Shown here one piece after another: positions 12,389-25,261 of a DNA stretch of 64,000 nt. Location: NCBI RefSeq assembly GCF_040939455.1, contig NC_134124.1:30517138-30581137 (forward strand), in the 5' to 3' direction. Positions within the stretch are counted from its first letter, which is position 1. Each line of letters begins with the position of its first letter. Under the pieces are notes generated by a model. It saw only the letters and a list, made by a program, of their open reading frames with translations. It searched no databases and had not been told where the DNA came from. The translations under genes and the position numbers were made by a program. The DNA comes from Microcebus murinus (lineage: Eukaryota; Chordata; Mammalia; Primates; Cheirogaleidae).

Positions 12389-13219
12389 AAAATGTAAATT
12401 AGATGATGTCATCTCTCTCCCCCCAAACAATGCAAGGGCTTTCTATTTCACTCTGAGTAAAAACCAAGGTCCTTAAAATCAACTCCCAAACCCTACAGGA
12501 CCCAGCTCTCTCATTAACTCTCTGATGCCTTCTCTTAAAGTTGTACCTTTGCTCACTTTATTCCAGACACAAACTCCTTCTTGCTCCTAGAACATGCCAG
12601 GTGTACACCGTCCTTGGGCCTGTGCACTGCTGGTTTGCTCGTGCCCCAGCCAACTCCCTCCACTTCATTAAGTCTTTCTTGAATGTCACCTTCTCAGTGA
12701 ATTTTCCCAGATCAAATTATTCAAAATACTCACAAATGATCTTGTGCTACATTACTTTCTTTTTTTTCCTTTTCATGGTACTTATCATCATTTAAGGTAT
12801 ATACTTAACTTATTTATTACATTAACTGTTTATTGTCTATCTCAGCTAAAATATAAGCTGTGTAAGGGTAGAGATCTTTATCTACTTTGCTTACTGATAT
12901 ATCCCAATCTCTTAGAACAAGGCTTAGCACTTAGTAAGTACCAATAAATACTGGTCAAATGAATGAATGCATGCCTGGATGAATTGGGCTTTTTACTTTT
13001 GTTCTGCTAGCCCTAGAGTCCCATTCCTTTAGGTTTTATATCTCCTCTTATGTATTATGTCTCTGTTCCCATAGAGCCAACTGTCTTTCTGCTTGTGTTA
13101 TCTCTCATCTATGGTGTGGGGTAATGAGACAACAATGTATGTTATGAATGAATGTTGATTACAGGAATAAGGGCTTGAAAATGTCTACCTCTGTGACTAC
13201 TACTTAATATTATTTTCTA

Positions 13220-13480
13220 AAACATTTTATTCAGTACCTTGAATTCTAGTTACCCTGTTAAATGTTTTCTGATCATAGATAACTTTTATCTCTCTCTAGT
13301 TTTATGGGCATAGATATTATTAAACTTATTTTATAGATGAGAAGACTGAAGATTGGGAGTGGGGTTTAATTAAATTGAACATGGTCAAACCATAAACGGT
13401 GGAATAGGAACTCAAACTCTGTGTTATTTGCATCTAAAATATTCTTAACCACAGAGTCTCTTGCCTAGGGAGAAAAGTAC
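13220..13480 (-). mobile_element. MIR SINE fragment
   Basis: The text 'cttattttatagatgagaag' followed by 'catggtcaaaccataaacgg' and 'gaactcaaactctgtg' matches the reverse of the MIR core and tRNA-related part. It is diverged and the ends are approximate. Confidence 0.6.
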
Positions 13481-13744
13481 ATGGGTTTCCTGGCAGTATA
13501 TCAGTCATATCGTGATTTGGTTACATGTACTTTTGCTTCATAACCTTATTCCAGAGTGATTGGAACTTAAAAAGACATGCAAATGGAGATGTTTCTATGT
13601 AGTTTAATTTAACATATGCATAGAAAAATGCTGAACGATGTGACACAGTAGAAAATTATGATATCACAAATATTTTAAAGTATGGAATAGAGATAGACTT
13701 ATCAAAAGCTTTTATTTTTAAATTTGTAAAATTAATTTAATTAA

Positions 13745-14120
13745 AAAAAACCTTGAAATCACAGAAACCCTACAGTGAAGGAAGTAAGCAATACTCATCA
13801 CTTGTAATTAACAAGTGTTAATATTTTGCCAAATTTTCCTCAAATGCTTTTTTTCTCCTTAACTGCATTCTTCTCCCTCCATCTTCAGAAATAATTGCTA
13901 TTAAGAATTTGGTGTCTTTATTTCTGGTCTAAATTTATCCTGTTACTATATGTGTATCTATAAATAACGTATAGTACTCATTATATTTTTCTTATTGTGC
14001 TTTTGTAACTTGACATTTGTAATTTGACATCTATCCCTATTAAGACCAAAGCTGTTATTTCCAATCATTCTCTGCTCATAAAATTGCCATCGTGTGGCAA
14101 ATGGTGGCCGGTGTTAAAGG
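13745..14120 (-). mobile_element. Old L1 3' UTR fragment
   Basis: Phrases such as 'aacaagtgttaatattttgcc' (in part), 'aagaatttggtgtctttatt' and 'ttgtgcttttgtaacttgac' resemble the reverse complement of old L1M 3' UTRs. It is strongly diverged and the subfamily is not assigned. Confidence 0.55.
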
Positions 14121-15439
14121 TTTATAGTTCTTTTTGTCATTTTCTCAGGGGATTTAATTTCCCAAAAGAATCTTGTGGTAAGCAATATATGAATGAAATT
14201 ATTTAACACATCTAACTTTATTAACAGATTTGAGTGGATAGTGTGAAGACCTTGTTTTTTAATAAGTCATCAGTTGATGGCTCTGGATATGCTGAAATCC
14301 TTGTGAAGCTGTTGTCTCTGTTATTTGTGAATACATCCATCATGTGTTGATAGTAATGGCTGTAAGGTCCTTTGTTTTATGGCTCAACCATGTTGGGAAT
14401 GATGTATTTTAGTGGAGAATTAGTCTCTGGCGTTGCTGAAACTGATTAGTTAGAGCATCACTCACACCATGTATATAACAGTGCTGATGGTGTAGTATTT
14501 CAGCTGTGATGACATAAGATTTTTTTTTTTTTGTACCCTATTGAGCCAGCTTCTGCCTTCTATTCCTGAACTCCATTTTGACTTTGGCTGCGTGTGACTC
14601 AACAACTCTCTGTAAGTCAACAGCTGCCAGATGCTAAGTGTAATTAAGGCTTTACATGTATTTGTAACCTACGACATGTGTTTGGAACACAGGAAGCAAG
14701 GTGGGAGAGGAAGAAAAGGAAAACTCTTGACTCAGTTTCAATTATCCTCTCCCTGCTTAACGGATGCTAACAGACACTAGGAAACTATGGTCTTGCCATT
14801 TTCCATCAGCTCAATGGCTGGGTGCTTACTATAATTTTAAACAAGTATCTAAATCCTAATAGTAATCAGTGATGAAACAGTTGATTTAAAAGAAGTATTT
14901 TACAAAACAAAAGTATATCATTAACATTTCCCTCCACCCAAATATTTGTGGTCATAATATAAAGTCTGATTAGTTACTGAGACAAAATATCTGCTATATA
15001 AATATTCACCTGGTGATAAACTATGATCCATCCATCTCACAAGATGTCAGACGGTAGATGAGTTAATTAACTCTTGAGATCTAGAATAATCCTTCTGTGA
15101 TGGGAAAGTCAAAGTGTTTTCAAAACATCAAGTGCACGATGGAAACAGGGACCTTGATGAGTGCTGCAAATAAATGCAAATGCCATGTGCCTTTCAGTTA
15201 ATTTCAGTTAATGTTGGTAGCTACTCAGCTGGTATACTATGTTTCTTGGATTATTATGAGAAAGTAAGATATCACATTACTTAATGGAATAAACACTAAA
15301 TATATCTAAATATATGCAGCTTAATTAGAAACTGCATTTCATTTATATTGCGGTAGAATTAATTTGAAAATGGAATCCCATTTCTTTGCTTATCATATTG
15401 TAATTTTACACTTAGTATTAAAATAATAATCATAGTAAT
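14121..15439. other. Unique intronic sequence, no feature recognised
   Basis: No gene, RNA gene or confident repeat is seen. A poly-T run lies at about 14520-14533. Confidence 0.5.
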
Positions 15440-15600
15440 ATTAATAATAGCTAATATTTATTGACTTCTTATTTTGTAACACACACACTCCTTTGCATGC
15501 ACACATATTCATTGACCATATGAGGCAAGTAGTGTCATTCTACCATTTTACAGGTGAAAAAATTGAAACAGGAATATTAAATAGCTTGATCAGAACAATA
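15440..15600 (-). mobile_element. MIR SINE fragment
   Basis: It reads 'taatatttattgacttctta' then 'gaccatatgaggcaagtagt' and 'ccattttacaggtgaaaaaa', which follow the order of the MIR consensus on the reverse strand. It is moderately diverged. Confidence 0.7.
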
Positions 15601-16199
15601 ACAAAATAGTCCTCATGGTAATTAAGAGAAACCCACAGGCAGCCATAACAGAAAAAAAGAAAAAGAAAATAAGAGATTAAAATAAGCTAATGTCAGAAAT
15701 CTGAGCATTGAATTGCAAGTGCACAGTAGGTTTTCATCTATAGCAAAGACGGCTGTCAGAGCCGCAATTGGGAACTTGGACATTGGGCTTGGAGTAAGGA
15801 AGACATAAAATGGAGAATCCCACAGTAAGCCAGGAAACCTGAAAAGAGGTGTGTCATTAATAGAACCACAAGATTTGAACAGAAGCAAATACAAATCTTT
15901 GTAGGAGAAAAGAAATCCCACTTTAGGCTCTTATGATTTTTGAAAATTAAAATAAACCAACATGATCTAAAGTTAAATATAATTACGTATGTAAGAAAAC
16001 AAACTTTCATAGTTAAGAGTAATTCAATAAATAATTGACTTTGAGCTTTAAAGTTCTAAAACGTTAGAATTTGTCAGACACATCCTGTCAACTTACTATA
16101 TATATTATAGAAAAACTGAACAGCAGCACTTGAAAAGCAATATCAATTTTACAAATGAAATGCAAATGGATTGCTAAAATTTTTAAAAGTTTAGTACAT
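15601..16199. other. Unique intronic sequence, no feature recognised
   Basis: AT-rich. Two overlapping minus-strand open frames (15622-15921 and 15756-16010) have no recognisable family and contain long hydrophobic runs typical of AT-rich noise, so I do not call them genes. Confidence 0.45.
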
Positions 16200-17960
16200 A
16201 CCGGGAATGGGATCAGGCATAAATAAAGGGAATTGGTCAACTGTAAAAACAATCATAAGAAATATGCAATAGCAGCACAGAGAAAAAAGAGATTAAAATA
16301 TAATAGAGACATTAAGAAAGAAAAAGGGTAGCATAAGATCTACTTAATTAGTGAAGAGAATAAAGAATATGGAAGAAAGTAAATATATAAAAGAGGCAAT
16401 GGCTGATAAATTTAATAGAATTAAGAAATCATAAATTTACAAAAATTGGAGACACAAAATATATCTAGTAAGATTAGAACTCTAAACAGACTGATACAAC
16501 ATATATATTATAGTCTCTAGAGCACCACTAAAACATATGTGAAGAGATTGCCAAAAAGCCCATATAAAAATTTAAATGGTATTTTAAAAATTATTATTAA
16601 CCCTCAAGAAATCAGGAAAGGAAGTACAAGGGTGGGGGAGGACGAACAGAAAAAAACATAACAAATGATAACCCTAAATCCAACCATATTAATAGTTACA
16701 TTAAATATGTATGGTTATCACACCAATTAAAAGACAGAGACTGTTAGGTCACTTAAATAGCAAGTCCTAATTACATGCCGTCCACAAAAAGCATATGATA
16801 AATATAAAGACACAGAAAAGTTGAAAGTAAGTGAATGGAAATAGATGTATTACATGTTTATTGTTTACAGTAAAAATAAGAACACTGATTTGACTATTTC
16901 ATATTAGACAAAGTAGAATTTAAGACCATGGGTATTAATACCAGAGAAAAATGGACATTTCAGATTGATAAAAGAGTCAATTCACCCTAGAGATATAAAT
17001 ATCTATGTGCTTAAAACATAGTTTTACTGAGGGGAGGCAATGGGGAGGGAGAGAGAACAAGAAGCAGCCAAAGTGACAAAAATAAAGAGGAAAAGGAAAA
17101 AAAAACATAAGTACAGATTTAAGTCTCTTCTCAGTAGCTAATAGAACCACTAGGCCAAAAATACCAGTAAATGTATAGAGAGTTTGAACAACGTTATCTA
17201 TTACTTTGACCTAATAGACATCTGTAGGACATTACATATAGGAACTATAGAATCACACTATTTTTCAAGGGAACATTCTGGAATATGTACTATATGCTAG
17301 GCTACAAAGTATGTCTCAGTAAATTTCAAGATGGAAATCCCGGAGAGTTTATTCTCTGTCCATTAAGTATTTATGTTAGAAATCGATAACAATTAGAAAA
17401 GTGCCAAATATTTGTAAATAAAATCACACACTTCTCAGAAACCTGTTGGTCAAAGAAGTACATGAGAAGTTAGAAAATATTTGAAATAAACCATTGTGAA
17501 TGTACAGTATATCCAAACTTGTGGGATACAGATAAAGAGGAAATGATGATAGCTTTGCATATTTATTTAAGAAGTAAAGAAAAGTTGTTTTCAAATCAGT
17601 GATCTACATTTGTACCTCAAAAACCTAGAAAAGGAGAAGCAAACAAAACCCAAAGTAGAGATAAATAAATAAGCAAGATAAGAGCAGAAATTAGAGAAAT
17701 GGAAAATAAGCAATAAAATAAAAGAAAGCCAAAACCTGGCCCTTTGAAAAAATTGATAAAATTGATATACTCCCTGTAAGAATGATCAAGAAAAAAAGAG
17801 AAAATACACAAATGCCCCAAATCAGGAAGGAAAGAAAGGATATTGTTGTAGATCTTACACATATTCAAAGCATAGTGTCATAAACTTATGACAAGTTAGA
17901 TGAAATAGAAAAATTCCCTGTAAAACACAATTAATATTAGAAAGCATGTATTATCTCAAA
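16200..17960 (+). mobile_element. Old L1 (L1M/HAL1-like): ORF1 end to ORF2 reverse-transcriptase start
   Basis: Sense L1 ORF2 landmarks occur in order. The ORF2 start region, 'aatccaaccatattaatagt', lies near 16680 and the 'cacaccaattaaaagacaga' motif near 16720. An endonuclease-domain stretch covers about 16760-17350, including 'ttgacctaatagacatctgt'. The linker 'caaatatttgtaaataaaat' is near 17405, and a 'gaaaaaattgataaaattga' segment near 17745 precedes the reverse-transcriptase domain. Many frameshifts make it inactive. The part before 16580 is less certain and could be the ORF1 region. Confidence 0.75.
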
Positions 17961-18239
17961 AGTGCTTATTAGAGATACAGTCACCATAATAATGTTGAAA
18001 AATATTCAATCCATCAAAAAATCTATAATACTAAACCTACATGTACCTATGAAATAACCTTAGACATAGGTCAAACATTGATAAAACTACAGTGAGAAAT
18101 GCTCATCATAGTAAGAAATTTCAACATATATATTTTTAAATTGATAGACAAGCAAACAGTAAGTTAGTAGCAATGCATAAAATGTATAGCCTGATATGCT
18201 TATAATTAAAAAGAAGAATGGCTGAACATTAAAGACATA

Positions 18240-18665
18240 AAGGATCAAATTTTAAAGGTTTAGGCAAGAACAATTCAATGAACTCAAAACAGAGATAATT
18301 TGTATACACCAGGGTAGAAATTAATAAACAGAAAAGCACATATATATTTCTGACAGTAGATAGAGTTGGAAAAGCAGAACTTTGGCTTTTTTTTTTGAAA
18401 GACAAAAACAATTATTAGTAAAACCAATCTGATAAAAAAAAAGTAGGCATAAATAAATAATATAAAAAATGAAAATAGCATTCTACAAATCTGGCAGAAA
18501 TTTTAAGACTCAAAAAAACATGGATAACCAATTGTATATATGCCAAACTATACGAAAAGCATAGATGAAATGGCCATATTCCTAGAAAAATTTATTATCT
18601 CAAAACTTTCTAAATCAACTCAAGAAAAAAATAGAAAGCACTAATAATCTTATAATAAAGAAACG
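18240..18665 (+). mobile_element. Second old L1 fragment overlapping the same ORF2 region
   Basis: The stretch 'aactttggc...gaaagac' and the following 'gatgaaatggccatattcctagaaaaa' type text match the L1 ORF2 segment just before and at the start of the reverse transcriptase. This is the same part already present near 17730-17920. It is therefore a separate L1 copy, or a duplicated piece, rather than a continuation. Confidence 0.6.
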
Positions 18666-18689
18666 AGGCAAGTTTCTTCCTTTGTAAAC

Positions 18690-18935
18690 TATCACTGTAA
18701 CAGCTACATTTCTTGTGTGATTTACTCTGTGGCAGGAAACGTCTGAACATTTGTATCTACTTCATCTAATTCAATGCTCATAATAACCCTATGAAGGTAG
18801 GTGATATTTTTATGTCCATTTATAAATAAGCAAGTGAATTCAACAGAAGTAATTAATTCTAAGACTATGTGGTTAACAAGTATTTTTAAAACAGATAATC
18901 TTACTCCTGCTTTCTTAACTCTAGGCTATAGGGTG
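18690..18935 (-). mobile_element. MIR SINE
   Basis: 'caatgctcataataacccta', 'tgaaggtaggtgatattttt' and the following 'gtccatttataaataagc' reproduce the reverse MIR order (ordered box, tatgaggtaggta box, then ttttacagatgag box). Confidence 0.75.
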
Positions 18936-20770
18936 ACTATTTTATAGGGTTGCTGCTCTTCTAATTAATTAGAAAGCTCTAAAAGCATTTAGGACAGTGC
19001 CTGCCACATTGTGAAATCCTCAGTAAATGTAAGCTACTCTAGTAGCCGTTTGCAAACATAGAACAGCTATGCCACTAACTCACTACTGTCCTTTTATCTC
19101 TTTCTCTGATTCAAAAAATTGTTTGGAGAGGCAGAGTCTCACATGGCCAGATAAATATACCCATTTGTAATGCTCTCACATAGGATAACTGGTTGGTATA
19201 GTTTTTAATACTGGCATTGATTTTCAATCTTGTTAGTATTTTCATCAGCTCCAAAGAGGCTCCAGCTAGCTAGGTTCCTGGGCATTTCATTTTTATTTAT
19301 GAACTGCCAGTTGTTCAGCAGAACCTTTTGTTGTGGCTGCTTTTGGGTTTTCCAAATTGGGCTTTGTTCAGGTTGGAATGGGAAAATGCCACGACATCAG
19401 AGGAGAATGCCACATTTATCTTTCTCTTTGAAAGTTATAGAGCTTATAAGAAAACCTAGGAAATTGGAAATTCTCCTGTCTTCTCTAGCTATTTTAGTAT
19501 TTCCTTGATTTGGAATGTGTTTATTTACATCGGAATGGTTCTACTTACAAATTGTAAAACTTTTGACACATTAAGCATTCATACAGATTAAAATAATTAG
19601 TCTAAAAGTTTAGGAACATCAAATATTTACATTTTATATGTCACACATAAGAGAAAATTATGATTTTTAAAGTGTACTTTTTAAATATCAATATCAGTTT
19701 TTATGAATAATAATGCATGTACACCTACTCTGTTGTTTTAAGCCAGGGATTTTTGGTGAACAGTTTTATCAACATTTGGGAAAATATCTGAATATGTAAA
19801 AAAAAGATGAACTTTAAAAGGGCATTAAGAGAGAGTTTATGTGAAGAAATTTAGTATATGCAAGAATAAAACATTAGAATTCATAAGGACTTCCTTCAGT
19901 GGCTTTCAAAATTGTGATCATTGCAATATAAATATTTTTTATATTTGTATGAAAACAGTGTTTTAGATAATGTTGGCAATTGTGTTAGACTGATTATTTT
20001 GTATACCTCACACATATGTATAACTGCTCAAGATTTAAATATATTATATTAAATGGCAGGGACCAATTTGGCATTGCATTTTGATCAATCAAACAGAAAT
20101 AAAATTACATTTTATCACTTATAATTGCCATATTTTTGTTGATAACATTCTAGTTGACAAAAGCTTAAGGTAGCAGGTCAAGTTACTTCAATTACTATGA
20201 TAAAAAGAACTATAATATTATAATATCCGTTTTTATCTTAAACATCTGTTAGAAAAATTTGGACTCGATATTCATTCCTGACTTTAAGATGTAGGCTCTA
20301 ACATTTGCTCATGAAAAGTAACCCATGTTTGTTTACAAGAGATTCTCTTTGTTTTAGTATAAATGATCCTAGAAAAAGGCCACTTAGAAAAGGAATTAAT
20401 GTCTAAAAGAACCAATATTTCATTCACATTAAATACTAAAAATAATTTATTGCAACTTTATCTTTTAAAAAACCCTTGATTATCAAGACTATATTTTAGT
20501 TTATCTTTAATACTATGTACCATTTCATCTATCCATATTTTTTCAAAAGGATAAAAAATAACAATTTTGGGCTGGGGTCTAATGTACATTTTATGGCAAA
20601 ATTGTGTGATTATAGGCTTGCATTTTGCAGCATAATCACAGAGGGTCACTTTTTGCAAAAATTATTGGATGAGTTCATTAATTTTCCTAAGTGCCTCTTG
20701 TTAACCTTTTATTTAAATAATTATCATTCTTCATTCAAGTTGAGATTTTCCTAGCACTTGGTATGACCAG
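18936..20770. other. Unique intronic sequence, no feature recognised
   Basis: AT-rich. No gene or confident repeat was recognised. Confidence 0.45.
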
Positions 20771-20773
20771 TGA

Positions 20774-21590
20774 TTTTTTTTTTTTTTTTTTTTTACTGTT
20801 TCCTGGCTAATTTGAGTATCAAGGTTATGAAACTCTGTATGTATCTTATTTAAGTCTTCTGTTTTAGTAGACCTCTTCTGACATGGCACCACTGGAAAAA
20901 AGTGGGGCGGTGTGACTTGCCTACCAGATGAAGGTGGAATTCCACTTGGGCTCCATGACAAGTGGGGGCAGTGGGGCAAAGGTGGCGTGGCAGCAGGATG
21001 ATCCATTGCTGCTGGGTGGAGTTGGGTTTTCAGACTCTTCAGTAGGTCTTGGCAGATACCAACCTGGTTGAAAGGAAGAGGAGCACTTACTTACAGTTCC
21101 CCACAAGTCCTCTTCTGACAGTGGTGGTGAAGTTGCATTTAACATGCAGACTCTTCTGACACAAGCACGGAGAGGAAGGGGCAGTGATAGAATTCCAGGA
21201 CCCCCTGGTGACCCCCACTCACACCATTGTGTGGGAGGCAGGAAAACTCTGGCTCACCACTTGGTCTTTTTTGATTGTACCCTGGTGTGTTTGTGGAGGT
21301 GTAGGGGTAGGTATTCTTGTTAGGGCAGGAAGTACTTTGGGCTTATTTTGTCTGCTGGTATTTCCAATTTGCAAGTTTCTCTAGCACCAGATCTGAAATG
21401 TGCAAAGCAAAAATAAAACCCAGGGAACTCACTACCATGTAGTTCTCAGGTTCCAGGACCCTAGTAGGTTTGCTGCCTCCTCTCCCATTTTCAGAAACTG
21501 CTTGTGTGGTTTTTTATATGTAATGTTTAGGGCTTTTAGCTGTACTTAGTGAGAGGAGTACAGAGAAGTGGAAAACTCCATCCAGGAAGT
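20774..21590 (-). other. Unassigned, relatively GC-rich block with reverse A-tail
   Basis: A 21-base T run (20774-20794) borders a block clearly richer in G and C than its surroundings. Read on the minus strand, that is a sequence ending in poly-A, like a retroposed element. The motif CTCTTCTGACA occurs three times (ending at 20883, 21120 and 21161). Two overlapping minus-strand open frames of 74 and 91 codons lie here, rich in Pro and Ser, and I recognise neither. It could be an unfamiliar retroposon, a processed pseudogene remnant, or a 5' part of an L1. I found no clear target-site duplication. Confidence 0.35.
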
Positions 21591-23249
21591 CAATCAATGT
21601 ATCTTTTGAAGTTCCCATCATCATGCCAACAACCATTTCTACTTTCTCTTGTCAACTGGCTTAATTCTGTTAGATCTTCATAATTTTGTGGCCTCATGTG
21701 ATCCTAGTGCTTTTTGCACATGACTTTTCTTGACTTTATGAAAATCTACATCTTCATAAGCTATACAGTTTAATCCAAGAATGGCACCAATATGACTGGC
21801 ACCATATTACTTTCTGCTATCAGCAAGTAATTGATGAGGTTGACATTAATACGGTTGATATGAGAAGAGACACTAGTAGTAAGGGGGCACAGATGGGTGG
21901 GGATTCATTTTATAAGTGGTCATTAGTGACTATTTTCAAGTTATAATGACTTTTAATTCCTTGTATAAAATATTTTCTCTTAAATTTAGGGGACTCGAGT
22001 AGTAAACATTTAGATAATAAAAGTTTTCTGTATTGCACTCTTTCTTTACTACTTAACTTTTATCTTCTTGCCCTCATAGTAGAAAATCTGTTCAAGTGCT
22101 GACATTTTCAGTGCTATTTGTATACCCTGGTAATACCATGACATGATAATTCTGACTTAACTACATATGTGCTTCTCCTAGTTAAAGGTTATTTCAAAGT
22201 GTGAGAAGTTGGTAAAAACTTAGAAAATAAAGCCATGATCACAATGCGTGGACATATCTTTCCTTAGAATTGCATCCTGGATAGCATTAGTGGATCAAAG
22301 ATGACTCTTGATATCTTCACAAAATTTCTGTAAAAAAGTTATGGAGAACATCTGGATTATGCACTGGAGTTATGATCAAGGAAAAGACAACTTAAAGATA
22401 AATATTTATTAAAAGAGTTATTTTCAAAGACTTGTGTTCACCCATCCTGATCATCTAACAGTTTTTAGACATTAACATTCCTTCCCAACCTTAAATTATA
22501 CTAAAATCACATGGTGTAAATATTACAGACTTTGTGTAATCATTTATCTATAAAAATATTGACTTTGGCCTTGGTAACATAATATGGGGCCACACTGGGT
22601 GACTTATTGGCAACATTCGTATAACACATACCTGAAATGAAATGAGTTCAGCACATCATCCGCATTCATTTTAATCAGCGATATCAGGGAAGTTGGAGGC
22701 AGATAGAGGATAAGTATTAATAATAAATTTCTATTCCATGAATACTAAAATATTGTACCTCCTCTTTATCTTCCTGCAAGCTAGTAAAGAAGGAATGAAG
22801 TGTTGACTGCTTTCCTCTAGAAATCTTAACTTGGAGAATCACACAATGACTAGTCTCTCTCTTCCATTCTAAGCTGCCATGGAGTTTAATAAAGACATAA
22901 TTATATAAGACAAATTAGAGCAAAATCAGTCTTCCATCAATGAGCAAAGTAAGTGCAAAACATTAAGTTGACCTAGTATTAAAAATTCCCCTGTATTATT
23001 TTAATATGCCGAGCAGAAGTGTATATGTAACGTGGGGCTTCATGCTGTGAGATAAACTACGTGGAAAATGATTGTCAGAAATCAATTCAGATAGAGGAAT
23101 ATTTGGGAAAACTGGGTATGGTGCAAGCAAACTGAAAGGGGCATGATAGCTTCTCAGTGGGGTAAATTCCCAGTCCCTCGAAGTAGTCACCCCAACCAGG
23201 ATGAACATCTGGTGAAAAAGCTGTGAAAGTATGAAGGGTTGGATCACTA
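21591..23249. other. Unique intronic sequence, no feature recognised
   Basis: No gene, RNA gene or confident repeat seen. Confidence 0.45.
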
Positions 23250-23462
23250 GATGACCTTTTTTGGCTCCCTGTCCTTTTCCTATGCAGTATTTATCACTGT
23301 ATAGATTGTACCTTGTTTATGTGATTCTTTGATTAATGTCTTTCTCCCGATTAGATTGTAAATGTCATGGACTACATTTTTATAATGCTCACTGTTATAT
23401 CCCCCGTGCCTAGCACAGCACTAGGAGCAATAAATATTTGTTGAATGATTTAATAAATGATG
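23250..23462 (+). mobile_element. L2 LINE 3' end
   Basis: It contains 'gtatttatcactgtataga', 'agattgtaaatgtcatggac' and 'gtgcctagcacagcactagg' and ends 'aataaatatttgttgaatga', the standard L2 3' terminus in sense orientation. Confidence 0.88.
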
Positions 23463-25260
23463 GGCCCATTTTTTTCCCCTCCCTACTGTGTATATAGCTC
23501 ACCAGATTCATATGTTAAGCCAGAAAACCTGGGAAAGGCTTGGTCCAAAACCTGTCCCAGGTACTGAGATTGAGGTTCCTATTCTTTGAGATGGTAGAGG
23601 ACAGAAAGACACTAAACTAGGCATGGTAGGGAAAAGGTGGCACTGGGGAGGGATGGTCCTTTTGGAAGAGGAAGATGAGTTTCAAAGGTGATTTTTTTTT
23701 TTTTTGAGAAATCAATTTTGATTTTAAAGGAAAATCTTTTTGTTTTCTATGATCCAATATGAACTTACTGATTTACCTTTTCCTGGTGTATTTAGTACAG
23801 TGCTCTTGGTGTTCTTTACATCGTTGTTCTTTGTGAATTGGGTGCTATATACACTTGAATTTAAATCTCTTGATGTGCACTTTTCCTTCTCTAACATTTG
23901 TTTTACTTTTACAATGTATACAAATTTTAACTGATCCATGAAGATCTCGAGTTTGTTTTAACATAAAAATAATATTCTAACTTCTTATAAGTAAATCTGT
24001 TAACCAAAGAATGGGTACATATTTATTCCATGGTGTCCCAGGGCCCACACCTGCTACCTGTTCACACTGAGGGCCCTTTCCTCATTCAGCTGCTGCTTTT
24101 GCCCTCAGGAGGTCTTCATAGCTTGTCCCAGATAACAAGATGTGGGAAAACCATCAGGAACATCGCCTTCATGCATACTCACTTCATTTTAAATGGGATT
24201 ATATAGCTAAACATTCTCACACGTGGAATAAAAACGTCTGTCTTTTAGTTGGGGTTATTTTCATTTATTGAGGGAAAATGAAGTACCGTATTTCATGACT
24301 ATGCCCAGAAATAACTTGAGCTCTAAAGACAAAATGGAAGAATATTAATATAAAATGAAATTTTCCAATTATTTAAGAATAAGAAAAGTCACAATAGAGA
24401 GAAAGGTCTTGTGATATCAGATGTAGGAATATGAACCCAGTACCTTCATTTTTATAGACTACCGAGACTGAAATATACATTTACTGTACAATTATGGGAC
24501 AATCTTTAATTACCAAGGATGCAGACTGGAGCAGGGTACAGTAGGCAGAGAATTTCAGACAGCATGATGAACTGTGCCCAGGGAATAAACAGCAACACTG
24601 AGCACAGTGCTGATGACAGAGGGGACTTCCCTCTTCACTGCACAGGTACTGGGTAATCACCCCCTGCTGACGGGACTCTGTGCTCGGTGAGCTCTCCAAT
24701 GAATAAGTTTCACTGTGAAGAGACAATTATGTGTAGAAGCAGGTTTGGTGCCATTTACACAGCCAAATTAGGCTGTGGAAGTTCAATGTGCAGTGAAGAC
24801 AAGAAAGTAAAAACTCAGAATAAAAAGGCATGTGTCTATTACAAATTAAAGTCACACTAGGTTAATATATAAACAGTTTGGTGCTTTTTAAAATAAAAGC
24901 TGAAAAATGATGCCATGCATGTAAACTATCCTAGAGTGTCAAGTTACATCAAGAATCTGGAGACATGAGTGGTAGAGAATGGCCCTAATGTGATAAATAT
25001 TCTTAGAGTGAGCAAATGCCTGACTTTGGTATTTGCCCCACTCATAGCATAGCAGTGCATTTCTTCACTGCTTTTCATTGCCATAAATTGCTTCAAGACA
25101 AAAGAAATCAGCTTTATACATCAAAAATTCACATGAACATCAGGATTCCATCTATTTTGCATTGAAACCTTAAAATTCCTCTGAAGAATCGAAATAGTTA
25201 AGCACACAAATAAATAAGCTGTGCAAAAATGCTGCCAGGTTCGCTCTTGATTGAGGCTGC
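23463..25260. other. Unique intronic sequence, no feature recognised
   Basis: No gene seen. The portion 24480-24720 is non-repetitive and relatively GC-rich. The 81-codon minus-strand open frame there has no recognisable family. Confidence 0.4.
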
Positions 25261-25261
25261 T

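Larger units (their letters stand above)
11430..12970 (+). mobile_element. L2 LINE, long copy covering reverse-transcriptase end to 3' tail
   Basis: An ordered series of L2 consensus landmarks can be followed. First comes a region equivalent to the conserved DLSAAFDTVDH stretch (near 11500). The position of the YADDSQIY catalytic box follows (near 11775, recognisable at DNA level as GGTGACTCCCAAATCTATAG). Then come a 'ccccatctcaatagatgg' box near 11966, 'aatccatcagtaaatcc' near 12065, the 'gagcaatccttttaaaatg' box near 12207 and 'gaatgtcaccttctcagtga' near 12681. It ends with an 'aataaatactggtcaaatgaatgaatg' tail near 12945. The frame is broken throughout and the element is dead. A small L1 (12234-12388) and a CA repeat interrupt it. 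Similarity may extend left to about 10920. Confidence 0.85.

Noticed and set aside
21184..21384. Possible exon in the GC-richer block near 21.2 kb
   Set aside because: Open frames are short, there is no recognisable protein, and no matched acceptor/donor pair stood out. It is kept only as an unassigned block.
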